Source of the DNA: Symsagittifera roscoffensis
Lineage: Eukaryota; Xenacoelomorpha; Acoela; Convolutidae
Reading direction: 5' to 3'
Assembly: GCF_963678635.1 (NCBI RefSeq)
Contig: NC_087064.1
Coordinates: 23,800,539-23,864,538, forward strand
DNA length: 64,000 nt
Below are positions 25,343-36,192 of the stretch, piece after piece. The first letter of the stretch is position 1. Each line of letters begins with the position of its first letter. The notes beneath the pieces are model-generated. The model was not told the origin of the DNA. It saw nothing but the letters and a program-made list of their open reading frames with translations, and did not search any database. The translations under genes and the position numbers were made by a program.

Positions 25343-26214
25343 TCGCTACATACAGCAGATTCAATGAATGGCAGCGAGCTAGGCAAATTTCCAGTCATTT
25401 CACGCTCCTTTGTAACCATTTTGAATTTCTGGTATTTGCAGTTAATCTGCTCCTGTTTTTTCGTATAAAACTGAATGTTTTTTCTTCTCGTTCAAAAAAA
25501 AATGCCATAGCTTCAAAAGTCAACTTCCTTTGCCCTTCTTTGTGAAGAAGATAGCTCATTCTCAAAATAAAGCGCTTGGTTTGATATTTGTTGTAGAAAA
25601 ATTACCTGAGTACAAACCTTTCAGAACGCCATATAAGACACTATTCGACCCAGCGGAACTTGTAACTGCAGAGAAAATAATTTTGGAATTCTCCAATAGA
25701 AAATTTTCAGCAGAATGTAAGTATTTGGACACAAGGAAAGTTGTATTCGTCCTGTTCGCCTTCCTTCTGGCAAACAGAGTTGGTAAATTTTACAGGGCGT
25801 AAGGGACGTTTCTCCGAAACTGCTTTTGAAACTCGTTGCCCAATAAAATTGGATAGCCGCAACCAAAAAATCCAATTGTTTCTACGCTTTTTTGCCTCAA
25901 GATTATTGATCAATGCGTCGCTTACCTCCATGTCCAATCATCAATAATTTCAGTACTACGGTTGAAATCTGCACTAAGAGCTTTTAAAATTGAGTTCATA
26001 TGCTTTAGAAAACAAAAATCTAAACACCATTTCGTCGAGTATAACCATTTTCCCTTAAAGCGCTTCTTCTACTGCCAGCGGCAGTTCTCGAATTATATAG
26101 TCGAATATTTTGGACCGTTTTGCTTAATAATCTGTCGATTTTCAGAGAAACACCGGGACTTTATATTTATTTGCTTAAGGACCCGCGCATTTCTCTATGT
26201 ATGATAGCTGTTGA

Positions 26215-26217
<3 letters not shown>

Positions 26218-26269
<52 letters not shown>
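26218..26269. repeat. (CT)n microsatellite
   Basis: About 26 perfect CT dinucleotides in a row. An apparent Arg-Glu repeat frame on the other strand is produced by this tract and is not a gene. Confidence 0.98.
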
Positions 26270-26270
<1 letters not shown>

Positions 26271-26776
26271 GGCGATAATTACCCTCGGTGATTTGGTCGG
26301 AACTTGCAGCCAAGTTTGTAGGAGCTCGAAAAGAGCTTTTTTGCATCAAAAACTGGAAAGCGGAAGATCCAGTGTAGGTGGTGCTCAAAAGCATTAGAAG
26401 GAAGAATAATAAAAATAGCGCACCCTGTTAATGAAGAGCAAATAGAGCGATTAAAGGGCCCTTAATTTGGGCAACCTTAGAGTCAAGAAAAGAGACTGAC
26501 GAGGGCTTTCAACACTACCAACTTCCTGGCTGAACTTTCGCTGAACGCCTGTACTCCCATTCCCATTTCCGACCAGCCCACTTGTCTCAAGGCATCGACT
26601 TCGAATCAATTTGCACTAGATCAGCACCAATCGAAGTTTTTGTCTTTAAGTTTGAGCAAAAACTTAAGGTGCTGAGCGCTGTTAAAATTTACCTAAACGC
26701 ATTTTAGCAATAATGCTTCGATGAAAACTATTTGAGGTTCAAAACAAAAACTGAATAGGATGCTCTTGTTCAAATT

Positions 26777-27100
26777 ACACTAGAGAACAAGAATAAGCGC
26801 AATTGCAAGATTTATTATCTGAAACGCTGAATTTTAACGTCCTTTTGAACAAAAATTAGAAGCTGGGCCAAAAACTTATCCCGACTGAGAGCAAATGATA
26901 AGAGTTCTCTTCTGTAAAGATATCAAGGTTCGGTTCGAAAGTCTTACCAACTGAATCCGGGATAAAATTTCAGATTTTTTTCATCTGCTTTGAGTTTCCT
27001 AAACCGTGTGAAAGTTTAGGAGACAGCAGAGCTACATTTTTGTCACACTAATTAATTCAATTTTTCGCTAGAATTGTTTTGCGTATTTTTTTCCCAGCTA
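26777..27100. repeat. Third copy of the CTAGTGGACAA-type repeat
   Basis: It begins acactagagaacaagaataa and continues with a tatcaaggttcggttcgaaa stretch and an aaccgtgtgaaagttta stretch, parallel to the copies at 24031 and 24451. Confidence 0.35.
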
Positions 27101-27335
27101 GTTGGGATAATGATAACTCCAATGCGAAATTACAGCATATGAGAAAATTGGGAATTTTCAGACCCGAGTTGATTTGGTATATTTTTGATATTAAACCTTG
27201 CTCTCATTAGAGAAGGTCTTTTTGGTCGTTTGCTCTAAGTCTTTGTATTTTTTTCCGATTTCGAAAACTCCAAGTAGTTGCTGACATCAAAAACTTTTTG
27301 AGAGAAGAAACAAAAGTGTGCTCTTAGTTTTGTTC

Positions 27336-27674
27336 ACTTCTGCCATCTACGCTCTTCACTGAACAGCCAGCAATAACCTATAGAATACAGCCCCAATATT
27401 GCTAACGGCGCCCTAAATAATTTTTACATGGACAATTACCTAGGATCTGTGAATCATCCGGAAACAATTTTTTTTATAGTAGATTCCAATTTCAGTTACC
27501 ATCTTAAGTTAGGAATCAAAATTTTTAAAATTCAATAATAACAATCTGGGTTTAACGACAAAACTAAGCCGCTTTAAAGTGATTTTTTAAAACAAAAAAA
27601 GAGTAGCTAAACTCTCCAAACAAAATGTTCGGTTCTTAGTTTTCTATCGTCTGTGCTCGAGTCAGTAGGTTTTT
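27336..27674. repeat. Direct duplication, copy 2, abutting the gap
   Basis: Near-identical copy of 25004-25342, cut off at the first N. The match runs right up to the gap edge, so the true duplication probably continues into missing sequence. Confidence 0.85.
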
Positions 27675-27874
27675 NNNNNNNNNNNNNNNNNNNNNNNNNN
27701 NNNNNNNNNNNNNNNNNNNNNNNNNNNNNNNNNNNNNNNNNNNNNNNNNNNNNNNNNNNNNNNNNNNNNNNNNNNNNNNNNNNNNNNNNNNNNNNNNNNN
27801 NNNNNNNNNNNNNNNNNNNNNNNNNNNNNNNNNNNNNNNNNNNNNNNNNNNNNNNNNNNNNNNNNNNNNNNNNN
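27675..27874. other. Assembly gap of exactly 200 N
   Basis: A run of exactly 200 N, a round number typical of a scaffolding placeholder. The real length is unknown. Reading frames drawn across it are artefacts. Confidence 0.99.
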
Positions 27875-28127
27875 GAGTTCCCGCAATTCATTTCAATATG
27901 TAGAATACAATTTGAACAAATTTACGAACAATATCTATTCTTTTTCATAGCTCAGATAATATTTTATCTTGTCCAGTTTTAATGTTATTATGGTGTGAGC
28001 AATTTTAGTGGAGTTTATTGGGAAGGGTAGTTTGACTTGTGTGCCGTTTTCAGGAGTAAAGGACTTAGTGAAGACTCTTATATAGGTCTTGCTGATTTTT
28101 TTTGTTTTCATGAAAAGTCTTAGTAGT

Positions 28128-28545
28128 CTCTAACAACTACAGATGTGCAATTATATAAAATGAGGCATTTATGAATGCACTGAGATTTATATGCACTTTT
28201 GAATTTAATTCAAATTAATCTGCTGAAAGTGTCGTAAATAGCACTCTCCAAATACGAACGCGCAAATTTTACAAGAAATGTGAACGATTTCTTGTTTCGA
28301 AAGTGGGTTTAAATTTCTGGATTTCCACCTAAATAAAAACTTTACGTGTTGATCCAGTTTTCTCAAGTTGGGGTTTTGTTATCAAAAATGCCAATCGGAA
28401 ATCGTTCTAGAAATTCAAAGAACTTAGAGGGCATCTATTTTTTTCTTAGAAATTGAAAATTTGAGATTTTTTCACCGAAGTCAGTATTTTTTGATGTTTA
28501 CTTGCGTTCATTGCTCTTTTCCAATCGTTGATTGGCTATAATGTT
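28128..28545 (+). repeat. Intergenic module M, copy 1
   Basis: First of up to five diverged direct copies of a ~400-bp non-coding module spread across 28-42.7 kb. The order of shared blocks is: actacagatgtgcaatt; a tatgcactttt zone; tctgctgaaagtg; cactctccaaatacgaac; ttcgaaagtgg; AATAAAAACTT (28332 on); a hairpin around 28352-28372; a tatcaaaaatgccaatc stretch; cttagagggcat; and a ttgctcttttccaa stretch. The hairpin arms pair in RNA through G-U wobbles. The module lies upstream of the first BEN gene. Confidence 0.75.
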
Positions 28546-28867
28546 ATTTTTTTTTTCATATTATTGTTTGTTTATTTTGTGAAGACAATTTTAGTAACCT
28601 GTGTCTAATGTATATTAAGGTTTTTGAACGTTTGTATAGTTCTATAATCACACCACGAAGAAGAAACTACGCTAAATTGAAGATATAAGAAAAAAAATTT
28701 CACCGCATCACACCACAGTTAAAAACAGAACGAACATTTTGAAACATTTTTTCAGGCTCAATTATATATTTTTTGCCATTTCTCTTATGATTACTTTCAC
28801 ATTACCGTTCATTTTGTTTGTTAAAAGGAAGACAAACTCCACTATCAAACAGCGTAAGGGTAGAGAT

Positions 28868-29130
28868 CTCGGACGATGTGATCGACTTCTAATTTCGAAT
28901 GTGGAATTTATTTTTCAGATTTCACAGTGGAATAAAAACTTTAACTATTGATCCAGCTTTCTCAAACTGGGTTACTTTTATCAAAAAAGTGCCGAGCGTA
29001 ATTTTTTTTAGAAATTCAAAGTCTCTTAAGTGCATCTAAATGTTTCTTTGAACTCGAAAGTTTTCAAAAAAAACAAGTAAGATTTTTTTTTATGTTCGGC
29101 TCTTTTCCACTCACCCCACATTTGAATTGC
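28868..29130 (+). repeat. Intergenic module M, copy 2 (partial)
   Basis: It contains the middle and end blocks of module M: a ctaatttcgaatgtggaatt stretch, AATAAAAACTTTA (28931 on), the hairpin strand ATCCAGCTT-TCTC-AAACTGG, tatcaaaaaagtgcc, and a ctcttttccactc end. The first part is missing. Confidence 0.7.
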
Positions 29131-29517
29131 AATTTTGAAAAACTACTTAAAGGTTGTCATAGCTTTCTGACCTTTTGCATGGTGAACAAATTAATTGTTG
29201 TTCACAGATTTGTTCTTCATATCTTGCATCGTAGCATCACGCGTTTATCCATAATCACACATAATACAATTAAAAAAACTTTAAATGTATTATGATTAAT
29301 ACTCTAATAAAATAAAGTGGAAAAGAACCTTCTGTTTCTTTGATTTCATTTCTCTTTTCCAACTGTCATTTTGTGTTGTGTGTTTTATCGCAAGTGGTGC
29401 GAATCTCAGTTTCACCTCTGTGTCAAAAATGGTCAATCATTAAAGCAGAAAATCTTCGTCGCAATACACGTTTTCCGCGCTATTAATGATAAAACTAATT
29501 TCGAAGCAAAAAGTCCA

Positions 29518-31511
29518 ATGTTCCATCGCCGGTATGCGAGAAAGAATCCTCCGAAACGCGTTCCGCTGGATGCCTTTTACATGAATACAGAGTAATGTTT
29601 TCAGGAGCGTTTATAACTGTGTAGCAGTTTCGTTATTTATCTAACACGTACATCCAGCGTTGACTTAGCCCCTACTTTTTTTTCATCGAGACACGAAAAT
29701 TTTGTATCACCTCATTTTTCAACTTTAAATTTTTGTACTAAAATTTATGTATGTTTTTGTCGTGTCACAAATAGTCGGAAGCTCAGCTTCGACTCTGTGT
29801 GCAAATCTCCATCTTTCCCATTCATTAGTAGGAACGGTAGTAGTGGAGACTCTTATATGTCTTACTGATTTTTTTGCTCAAATAACTACAGTTGTTCAAT
29901 AACTACAGTAATTCAGTTTTTTTTAATAGTTTTTTTTCTCACCTTGCAGTTTCCGTCTCATCTTCAGTTCGTTTACTCTTGTAACTTACTCATCTCTTTT
30001 TTCAGATTGTTTGAAATGTATGCGAATACTTTTGACACAGAGTTTGATAGCCAGCAAAATGGTCCGATCAATGCGCGGAGTCAGCGAGTTGCGAAGGGCA
30101 TTAATAGCCAGAATGCGTATCATAACGAATACTTATCTCTTGTGAAAGAAGCTGCGAGCAAAAGATGGGTCTTTCATATGCCGGGAGATGATGTCTCTTT
30201 CAACTTCCAATATAACAATTGTCGGTGGCCGAAGAGCATGTGTTGCTGCTAAATTAGACCTAAAACCAGAAGATAGCGTTCTCCTGAACTTTGGCGAGAT
30301 AACCGATTATGCTTATTTAAGTGCCATAGTAGAAGCAAAAGATTTGATGATGGTCGAAAAGGTGGTACACGACAAAATAAAGGAGAGGACAAGAGCGCAG
30401 CCAGATGTGATGCTCAAACATGTGAGCTTCATAGAGTACGTTGACTTTTATTCTTCAATTTCAGCTTTTTAACATGAAAAAGAACAATATCATAAAAAAT
30501 ATATTTTTGCCCAAAAATTTCAATCCATTTTTAATTAGCATCTTTTTGTGTTTATCTGGTTTAGAGATCGTGACTGTGACAAAGAAAATGCTGCATGTTT
30601 TGAAAATGAAGACCGGCAAGATGTTGGAAGCGTTGCAGCTGTAGAAAAGATTGTAGCGTCAGGCAAGGCAAAAAAGCGAAAGACTGTAAAAAATGCTGAT
30701 GAAAAAGTTAACAAAAAGAAGCCAAGGATAGATCCCGAAGTCAATTTGGAAGACGACCTTGAGCCCAATGTCAACCTACTAGACAATTCAGCGCCCATTA
30801 TTTCGGCTAGTATTCTTATGTTTAGCGGAGGTTTGTGAATCAAAAAAAGAATTTGAACTGAAAAACTGAAGTGAGGTTTTAATTGCAGAAAAAAGAAATA
30901 CTGTATCCAAAACTGCGTTTGAATTGGCAAATTAGATTTTCAATTAAGGTATCCTTGTTTGTTTAAAGGAAGTCGAAAAAATGTGTCAGTGTTTGGAGGC
31001 AAAGGAGATTGTGGATGTTGTAGTGGCAAAATTTGTCGAGCTTAATAAGGTCAATGCAGAGCATGCAGCAAAGTCAGCCGCGGAAAATAAAAAATTGAAA
31101 GATAGATTTGCCTCGATCTTGAAAAAGATTAAACCGTCTGCATCCTGTAAGCTTGGGCCACTGCCCGAACGTGAAAGCGGAGAGCCCATCTGGTTTGGGA
31201 AAGGCGACTCAATGGTTGATTTAATGACCCTGGATCCCTCTGAAGGTGCATCGATTTTTGGACGAAAGTTGGCTGCAGTTATTTTCAATGCAGAGGAGGA
31301 TTGTCTCCTCATTAGCCAACGTATGGGCGTGAAGATAAACAAAAAAGGATCAAGAAAAGCTGCATCCTCTGATTTGGAGAATTTGTTTAAAGAAGTTGTA
31401 AAACGAAATTTTGTTAATGGAACAGCGGAAGCAGTTGAAATCGTCATAAGAGGTGGCAATCAGTACGGGTTAGAAATGGCTGGAGATTACCCAGAAAAGG
31501 TCGAAAAATGA
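29518..31511 (+). CDS. Spliced gene for a BEN-like-domain protein (BEN1), one apparent frameshift
   Basis: Inferred exons: 29518-29591, 30006-30435, 30565-30830, 30973-31511. All junctions are GT...AG and keep the frame; the acceptor before exon 2 is ctcttttttcag. Exon 2 shifts frame once near 30188-30200; an ATG ATG there (30188) could instead be the true start. The N-terminal half has no recognised domain. Exon 3 is rich in Lys, Arg, Asp and Glu with a KAKKRK-type basic patch, a likely nuclear localisation signal. Exon 4 starts with a coiled-coil-prone stretch and ends in a ~110-residue BEN-like domain (IWFGKGD...FGRKLAAVIF...EEDCLL). BEN domains bind DNA or chromatin proteins. The domain is homologous to that of the next gene. 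Confidence 0.65.
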
Positions 31512-31723
31512 AGTTGAAAAAAATCAGGTGGCCTTACTCGGTGCTTTTTTTCATTCCCAATTTGTACCTTGCATTAGCTCTTTTATTTCATTCAACTTGT
31601 GATGACTTTCATCAAATTTTTTTGATGGTTAACGTTTTCTGTCTCAAATAATTCTCAGCTTAAACCTCAAAATTAATCACATCATAGAAAATTGTTCAAG
31701 CTACAATTTTTTTCAGAAAAAGA
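31511..31723 (+). promoter_or_regulatory. Intercistronic spacer with trans-splice-like acceptor
   Basis: The stop of BEN1 (31511) is followed after 205 bases by aatttttttcag (acceptor AG at 31715-31716), and the next ATG is at 31724, only seven bases later. No upstream exon is needed for the downstream gene. This spacing and the very short leader match operon genes that receive a spliced leader in nematodes; an ordinary cis-intron remains possible. Confidence 0.45.
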
Positions 31724-32548
31724 ATGTCATTTTTATTGAGCACTTCTGAATCTGAATCGGAGGATGAGCCAATAACGATCGTCCGGAAATCAAAAGCAGC
31801 AGTTGCTGCGGAAGTTTTGCCAAATGAGAGATCTTGTGTGAAGCCTTATGTGAAAAAGGGATCAGTTGAGTTGGATATTACTCCTTTGCAGTTAATTGCT
31901 GGAACTTCGAAAAGAACTGAAAATTCTGAACTCAGTAAAGTTGTTTCTTCTACTCCTCTCCAAAGTCAAGGCAAGAAGCGTTTGATAGAGGAACTTGAAC
32001 GCAGGCTTAATGACGAAATCAACAACCACAGAAAGAAACTTAAAGCTATTCGATCAGCGGAAAAAGCTAATAATTTGGAATTCTTGAAAGTCATTTCAAT
32101 CGATTTGAATGGTGAGAATCTTTCGCCTGTGAACAATTCGGAAGAAGTGGTGTGGTTTAAGAAGGACGGGGAATGGATTAATCTAATGGCAGTTTTTGCA
32201 GTTCCTCAACCAAGTAAATTTGGACGACATTTGGCGACAAAAATGTTCGGAAAAGATGAAGATTGTCGGTTAATGGTCGAAATGATAGGTTGTGAAAGAC
32301 AAAGTGTATTGAGCAGAAATCCTATCCCCAAGGAAGAAGAAAAACTGTTCAGACGAGTAGTGGAACTCAAGTATCCTTTGGAAGCGAGTTATGCGTATTC
32401 CGAAGCGCGCCAAGCAGCAAACGTGATGGGAGTTGGATATCGTCGCAAATATCCTGCCAAATTGAAGCAAATTCTAAATGAGCAACATAAAAGAATGGTG
32501 GCAGAAAAACTGCAAACAACAACCGTGATAGAAGACGATTTGGAGTAG
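31724..32548 (+). CDS. Intact BEN-like-domain protein (BEN2)
   Basis: Uninterrupted 274-residue frame from an ATG just behind a TTTTTTTCAG acceptor. The N-terminus is Ser/Glu/Asp-rich (residues ~5-16), followed by a low-complexity Ser/Lys region. A charged, coiled-coil-like segment with RRLNDEINNHRKK lies at ~90-115. A BEN-like domain spans ~145-250: VWFKKDGEWINLM, then FGRHLATKMFGKDEDC, RRVVELKYP and a final YRRKYP. It aligns along its whole length with the BEN1 domain (WF, FGR, LA, F, EDC, LF, VV, YP), so the two genes are tandem paralogues. Known BEN proteins act in chromatin or transcription control. Within a transposon it may bind the element's ends or target chromatin; that is inference. 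Confidence 0.8.
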   Translation: MSFLLSTSESESEDEPITIVRKSKAAVAAEVLPNERSCVKPYVKKGSVELDITPLQLIAGTSKRTENSELSKVVSSTPLQSQGKKRLIEELERRLNDEINNHRKKLKAIRSAEKANNLEFLKVISIDLNGENLSPVNNSEEVVWFKKDGEWINLMAVFAVPQPSKFGRHLATKMFGKDEDCRLMVEMIGCERQSVLSRNPIPKEEEKLFRRVVELKYPLEASYAYSEARQAANVMGVGYRRKYPAKLKQILNEQHKRMVAEKLQTTTVIEDDLE

Positions 32549-32807
32549 AGCTAAGCTTTCACGAGAAAAGTCGAACAATTAACTTGGAAAAAGTTGAAAA
32601 TACTAAACTTGGCGCTTTAACCTTATTTTAGCTTTGCCTTGCAAAAACCATTTGATTTCATTCAAGAAAGTTTGATAACCATATCAATTGATTTTGATGC
32701 TGATGTTTTTTAGAGGGTAAAAGTATAACAATTGAATCCTGAAAGCACATTAAGGCATAAAAAATGTTCGAACAGTTTATAAGGTGGTCTTTTTCAGTAG
32801 TTTCAAT
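32549..32807 (+). promoter_or_regulatory. Second intercistronic spacer with trans-splice-like acceptor
   Basis: 249 bases separate the BEN2 stop from the acceptor ggtctttttcag (AG at 32796-32797). The SET gene ATG follows at 32808, a leader of 10 bases. The arrangement repeats that between BEN1 and BEN2. Confidence 0.45.
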
Positions 32808-34082
32808 ATGGAAATTCGACAGGAAGATTCGCAATACATAGCATCTCTTAAAGGCAAGAACTGCCTCATTTTGGCACACTGTGACGCGCATGTTAGCAAG
32901 CGTATGGTTAAATATGGCGAAAGAGAACCCGTATTTTTAGTGCGGGACCTCAACTTTGAATCGTATCAACAACTTTTGACCCAACACAAAAATGCCCAAA
33001 AGTACGAGCAGATTTTAAGCAATTGTTATGAGGAAGTGAAAGATTCTTTCTACAGTATTAAATTTGATACTTTTGATGGATATGGTCTGTTCTATGAGGA
33101 TAAGCATAAGCTTTGCTATAACTCTGAGAAAAAATTCAGGATTCCTGAATTGCGAGCTCTTATACAACGTGTTCCAAATTCCCTCGAAGATTAAATCAAA
33201 CCACTCTCTGTGTTTGCGCCTACAGACTTATGCTCTCAAATGCGCATAATGGTGGGTCCTGTTCGCTTCGTCAATCATTCTTGCTACCCGAACTGCGAAT
33301 ATGTCGTCACTGAGCACAAAAACTTGAAATGTGTGGGCCTGCAGATTCTGAAAGACATTGAACCTTACACAGAATTAAATGTGTATTACGGTCCAAATTT
33401 TTTCGAATCTGGAAATTCTTCTTGCAGATGTCCCTACACTCAGTTTCATTGTTCTGCTCCTTGCACTTCAAGATATGAAGTAAGTGTTCAAAGCCATCGG
33501 ATTTGCTTGAAGCCAGAGACGATTATGCGCTTTGAAGATCGAAGGTATAGGCTTAATCGGTCGAATGGGCCGAAAGTAAAACGGAAAAAGATTGTTCAAT
33601 ACGAAATGAGAGAGCACTATTCAGATAGCTCGAATGAACATAGCGATCAAGAAAATTGCTCCGATGTTGAAACCAGGAATTTCTCTGACTCGATAGAGCA
33701 AAATGGCTTAGATTCTGTCTCGAAATCTGAAATGCAGATCAATAACAAAACATTGGATCGCAATGTTGATGAAACTGTTGCTGATGCTTCGGTAAGTTCT
33801 CCTTCGATCGCAACAGAGGATTTTGATCAAAACCGGCTGCTGGGTGTGTTAGCCTCTTCGCCTATATTGACAGATGCTGAGAACCAAATAAGGGATCTCA
33901 GTTTGTCACATATTGACGTTTTGGGAAATGATTCTTTTGATAAGTCAAGCAGTGGAGATGTAGATGATAGTCAACAAAATGCCAGTTCAATGTCAAATTT
34001 CGTTCTTTGTGCTAACGCCCTGATTGCTCGACACGGAACTTCTGACGCTCTGACGCTGAAGCCAATAATTGGTTCAAGCTGA
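32808..34082 (+). pseudogene. SUV4-20 (KMT5)-type SET-domain protein, interrupted by one in-frame stop
   Basis: An ATG at 32808 opens a frame that runs to 34082 except for one TAA at 33192-33194; both sides are in the same frame. The SET core is plain: a VGP block, then RFVNHSCYPNC (33264-33296), a DIEPYTELNVYYG block (~33356-33391), then NFF and a post-SET CRC. In SET methyltransferases NHSCxPN and YYG form the cofactor pocket and catalytic tyrosine site, and the post-SET cysteines bind zinc. The NFF...CRC layout and the preceding FxxxxxxxxQxxxGP block resemble SUV4-20 enzymes, which methylate histone H4 Lys20. A 150-residue acidic, Ser-rich region follows. The C-terminal frame (FVLCANALIARHG) appears to run into the transposase through a frameshift at ~34055. 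Confidence 0.75.
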
Positions 34083-36192
34083 TTCGGACATTGTTTCCCG
34101 AAAGCGACCTTCCTAGTTTTAAGGCATTAAAGCGCCAGTATCATGTGGTGAAAGGCAGCGAAGTATGATTTGTTAGAATTTCGGGGCTAGGAAAGCGATG
34201 GCAGCTCGACTTTATATCTGAGTTGAAAGAAATTGTGAATTCAAACGTCAGAGAAATTTTTCAGTTCTCAACAACTCGTGAAGAAAATACCGATCTCAAA
34301 ATTGGGAACCCCTTTAATCATCTTTTGCAAACTTTGACAGTCCACTTGCTTCTGAACTCAGACGGCGTGGATGCATTCAAATCTAATCCAAAGTCACTGT
34401 GGCCCGTTTGGCTGGCCATTGCTGATCTTCCCCCCATGAAAAGATGCATGTATAAAAACATCACACTCGCGACACTGTGGTATGGAAAGAACAAACCAGA
34501 CTGGAATGAGCTTTTTCAGGTTATTTTTTTAATTTCAAAAATCAGCAATTGAAGGCAGATAAATGTATTGAACTCTTCAGTTTGAAATTGTCCTTTTGCA
34601 GAAGATTTTTAAAAAATGAACACTCCTAGCAGTTTTCCATGAAATTTGTGGGTCATCTTTTTTTCGGCATTAGAAAGTGTCATCTGAGGTTATGATTTTT
34701 AGTTTAAGAAAGTGGACTTCTCTGAAACATTTGTTTTTCATCTGTTTCAGGAACTCCAAACAAAACTTCAGACAACTGACTGCTCAGTCAATTTTCAAGG
34801 ACGCACTTACCGTTTGATTTTTCGAGTCAAAATCTTAATTTCGGATATGCCAGCAACAGCAGCTATGCTCAACATGCATCATCATAGAGCGAAATTCGGA
34901 TGCACGTTGTGTTATGCTGAATCGGACTTCAAAGAAGGCATTCGGTATTATCCAAATAGAACCTTCAAAATGAGGGATAATGACACGCATCATCAAGTTC
35001 TACAAGAAGTGACCCTTACAAATAAGCCCACTAAAGGAGTTAAAGGGCCGACAAAACTTTCAGCTATTTTGAGGGTTTACCATTGACGGCTCCGGTTGAT
35101 TGTATGCACCAAATATATCTTGGTGTTACAAAAGTCTTACTTGGTGTCGTGGCGAAGAAAACTGCAAACGTAGACAAAAAAAACTAGACGACTTGGCTGC
35201 ATCAATCAAAGTAATTATATATTTTCCTCATAAATACTTGCACTGAGTTGAATTTTTAACTGAACACTTTTTCAGCTAACGAAAGATTTCAAAAGAAGAG
35301 TAAGACCACTGTCTGATTTGGAGCACTTCAAAGCAAACGAATTCAAAGTCTGGCTCCTGTACATTGGACCGATCTTGTTAAAAGAGAAAGCGCCTCAAGA
35401 ACTTTTCGAAAGATTCTCCATTTTTAGCTATGCAATTCGTTTGCTGATGATGTCCAGTAAGTATGTAGAAGCTGTCGATATTTTAATACAATTGTTCTTG
35501 AAAAAGACCGAAGATGCATATACTGACATTGTATTTTTGCCGAACCTTCACAGTTTGAATCACCTTGGATGGCAAGTTAGAAACTTTGGGCCTCTCTGGA
35601 CTTGCTCATCGATAATGTTTGAGTCAGCTAATTATCTCCTGAAGTCAAAATTCACCGGAATTGTAAATATCCTTCCACTTATTATAGAGAGGTACCATAG
35701 AAACAAAGAAACTTTGAAACAAAATGTGGCAGAGAACGCTCTTGCAGATCTCTGCCATCAATTTCGAAACACTACAAAATGTTTTAAAAGAGCTGTTTTG
35801 GATAAATCAAGGTTGCCCTTCCAATTTAGAAATGAAGTTACGCCGTTCTACAGCAATGCGAAGTTACCTTATTTTGAGCTTGATTCAGTTTTCCATTCTA
35901 CTGCGATCAATAGTTATCTAACTTTTGTAATGAATAATGCCACACATTGTGGTCAAATACAGTTCTTTGTTGGCGGCTGTCCTGAAAAAGTGATGATCCA
36001 ACATTTCAAGATAATGGAGTCATATCAATGCGAAAAAAAACTGATCTGCCTATCTTTTCGTTCCACGAAGTGAAGGAATCTGATCGTGTTGCTCTGATCA
36101 ATTTGCATTCTGTGACCGAAAAACTCCTGCGCGTTGATATATCTGAAAGAATATATCTTGTTCCACTCATTAATATGTTTGAACATGATTAA
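34052..36192 (+). pseudogene. Tnp2/EnSpm-like (CMC superfamily) DDE transposase, spliced and broken
   Basis: It reads on from the SET frame. Exons: ~34052-34519, 34751-35208 and 35276-36192, with introns ending ctgtttcag and ctttttcag. Family blocks in order: NSDGVDAFKS (~34351), LWPVWLAI..LPP, LATLWYGKNKP; an HHHRAKFGCTLC zinc-type block (~34880-34916); DCMH...LGV (~35098); and LHSLNHLGWQVRNFGPLW then FES (~35545-35630). These occur in animal transposases related to Pfam Transposase_21, which catalyse cut-and-paste transposition. Lesions: frameshift ~34055, TGA 34166-34168, shifts at T4 35067-35070, A8 35176-35183 and A8 36033-36040. Each shift is consistent with a single missing base. The last shifted frame ends at TAA 36190-36192. 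The catalytic triad cannot be assigned with certainty from sequence alone. Confidence 0.75.

Noticed and set aside
26167-26394. Minus-strand frame with an Arg-Glu repeat
   Set aside because: The repeat is the translation of the (CT)n microsatellite.
27607-27982. Frames spanning the N run
   Set aside because: They exist only because the 200 N contain no stop codons.
30535-31459. Long minus-strand frames opposite the BEN1 exons
   Set aside because: Antisense shadows of exons 3 and 4; the plus strand has the splice sites and the BEN-like domain.
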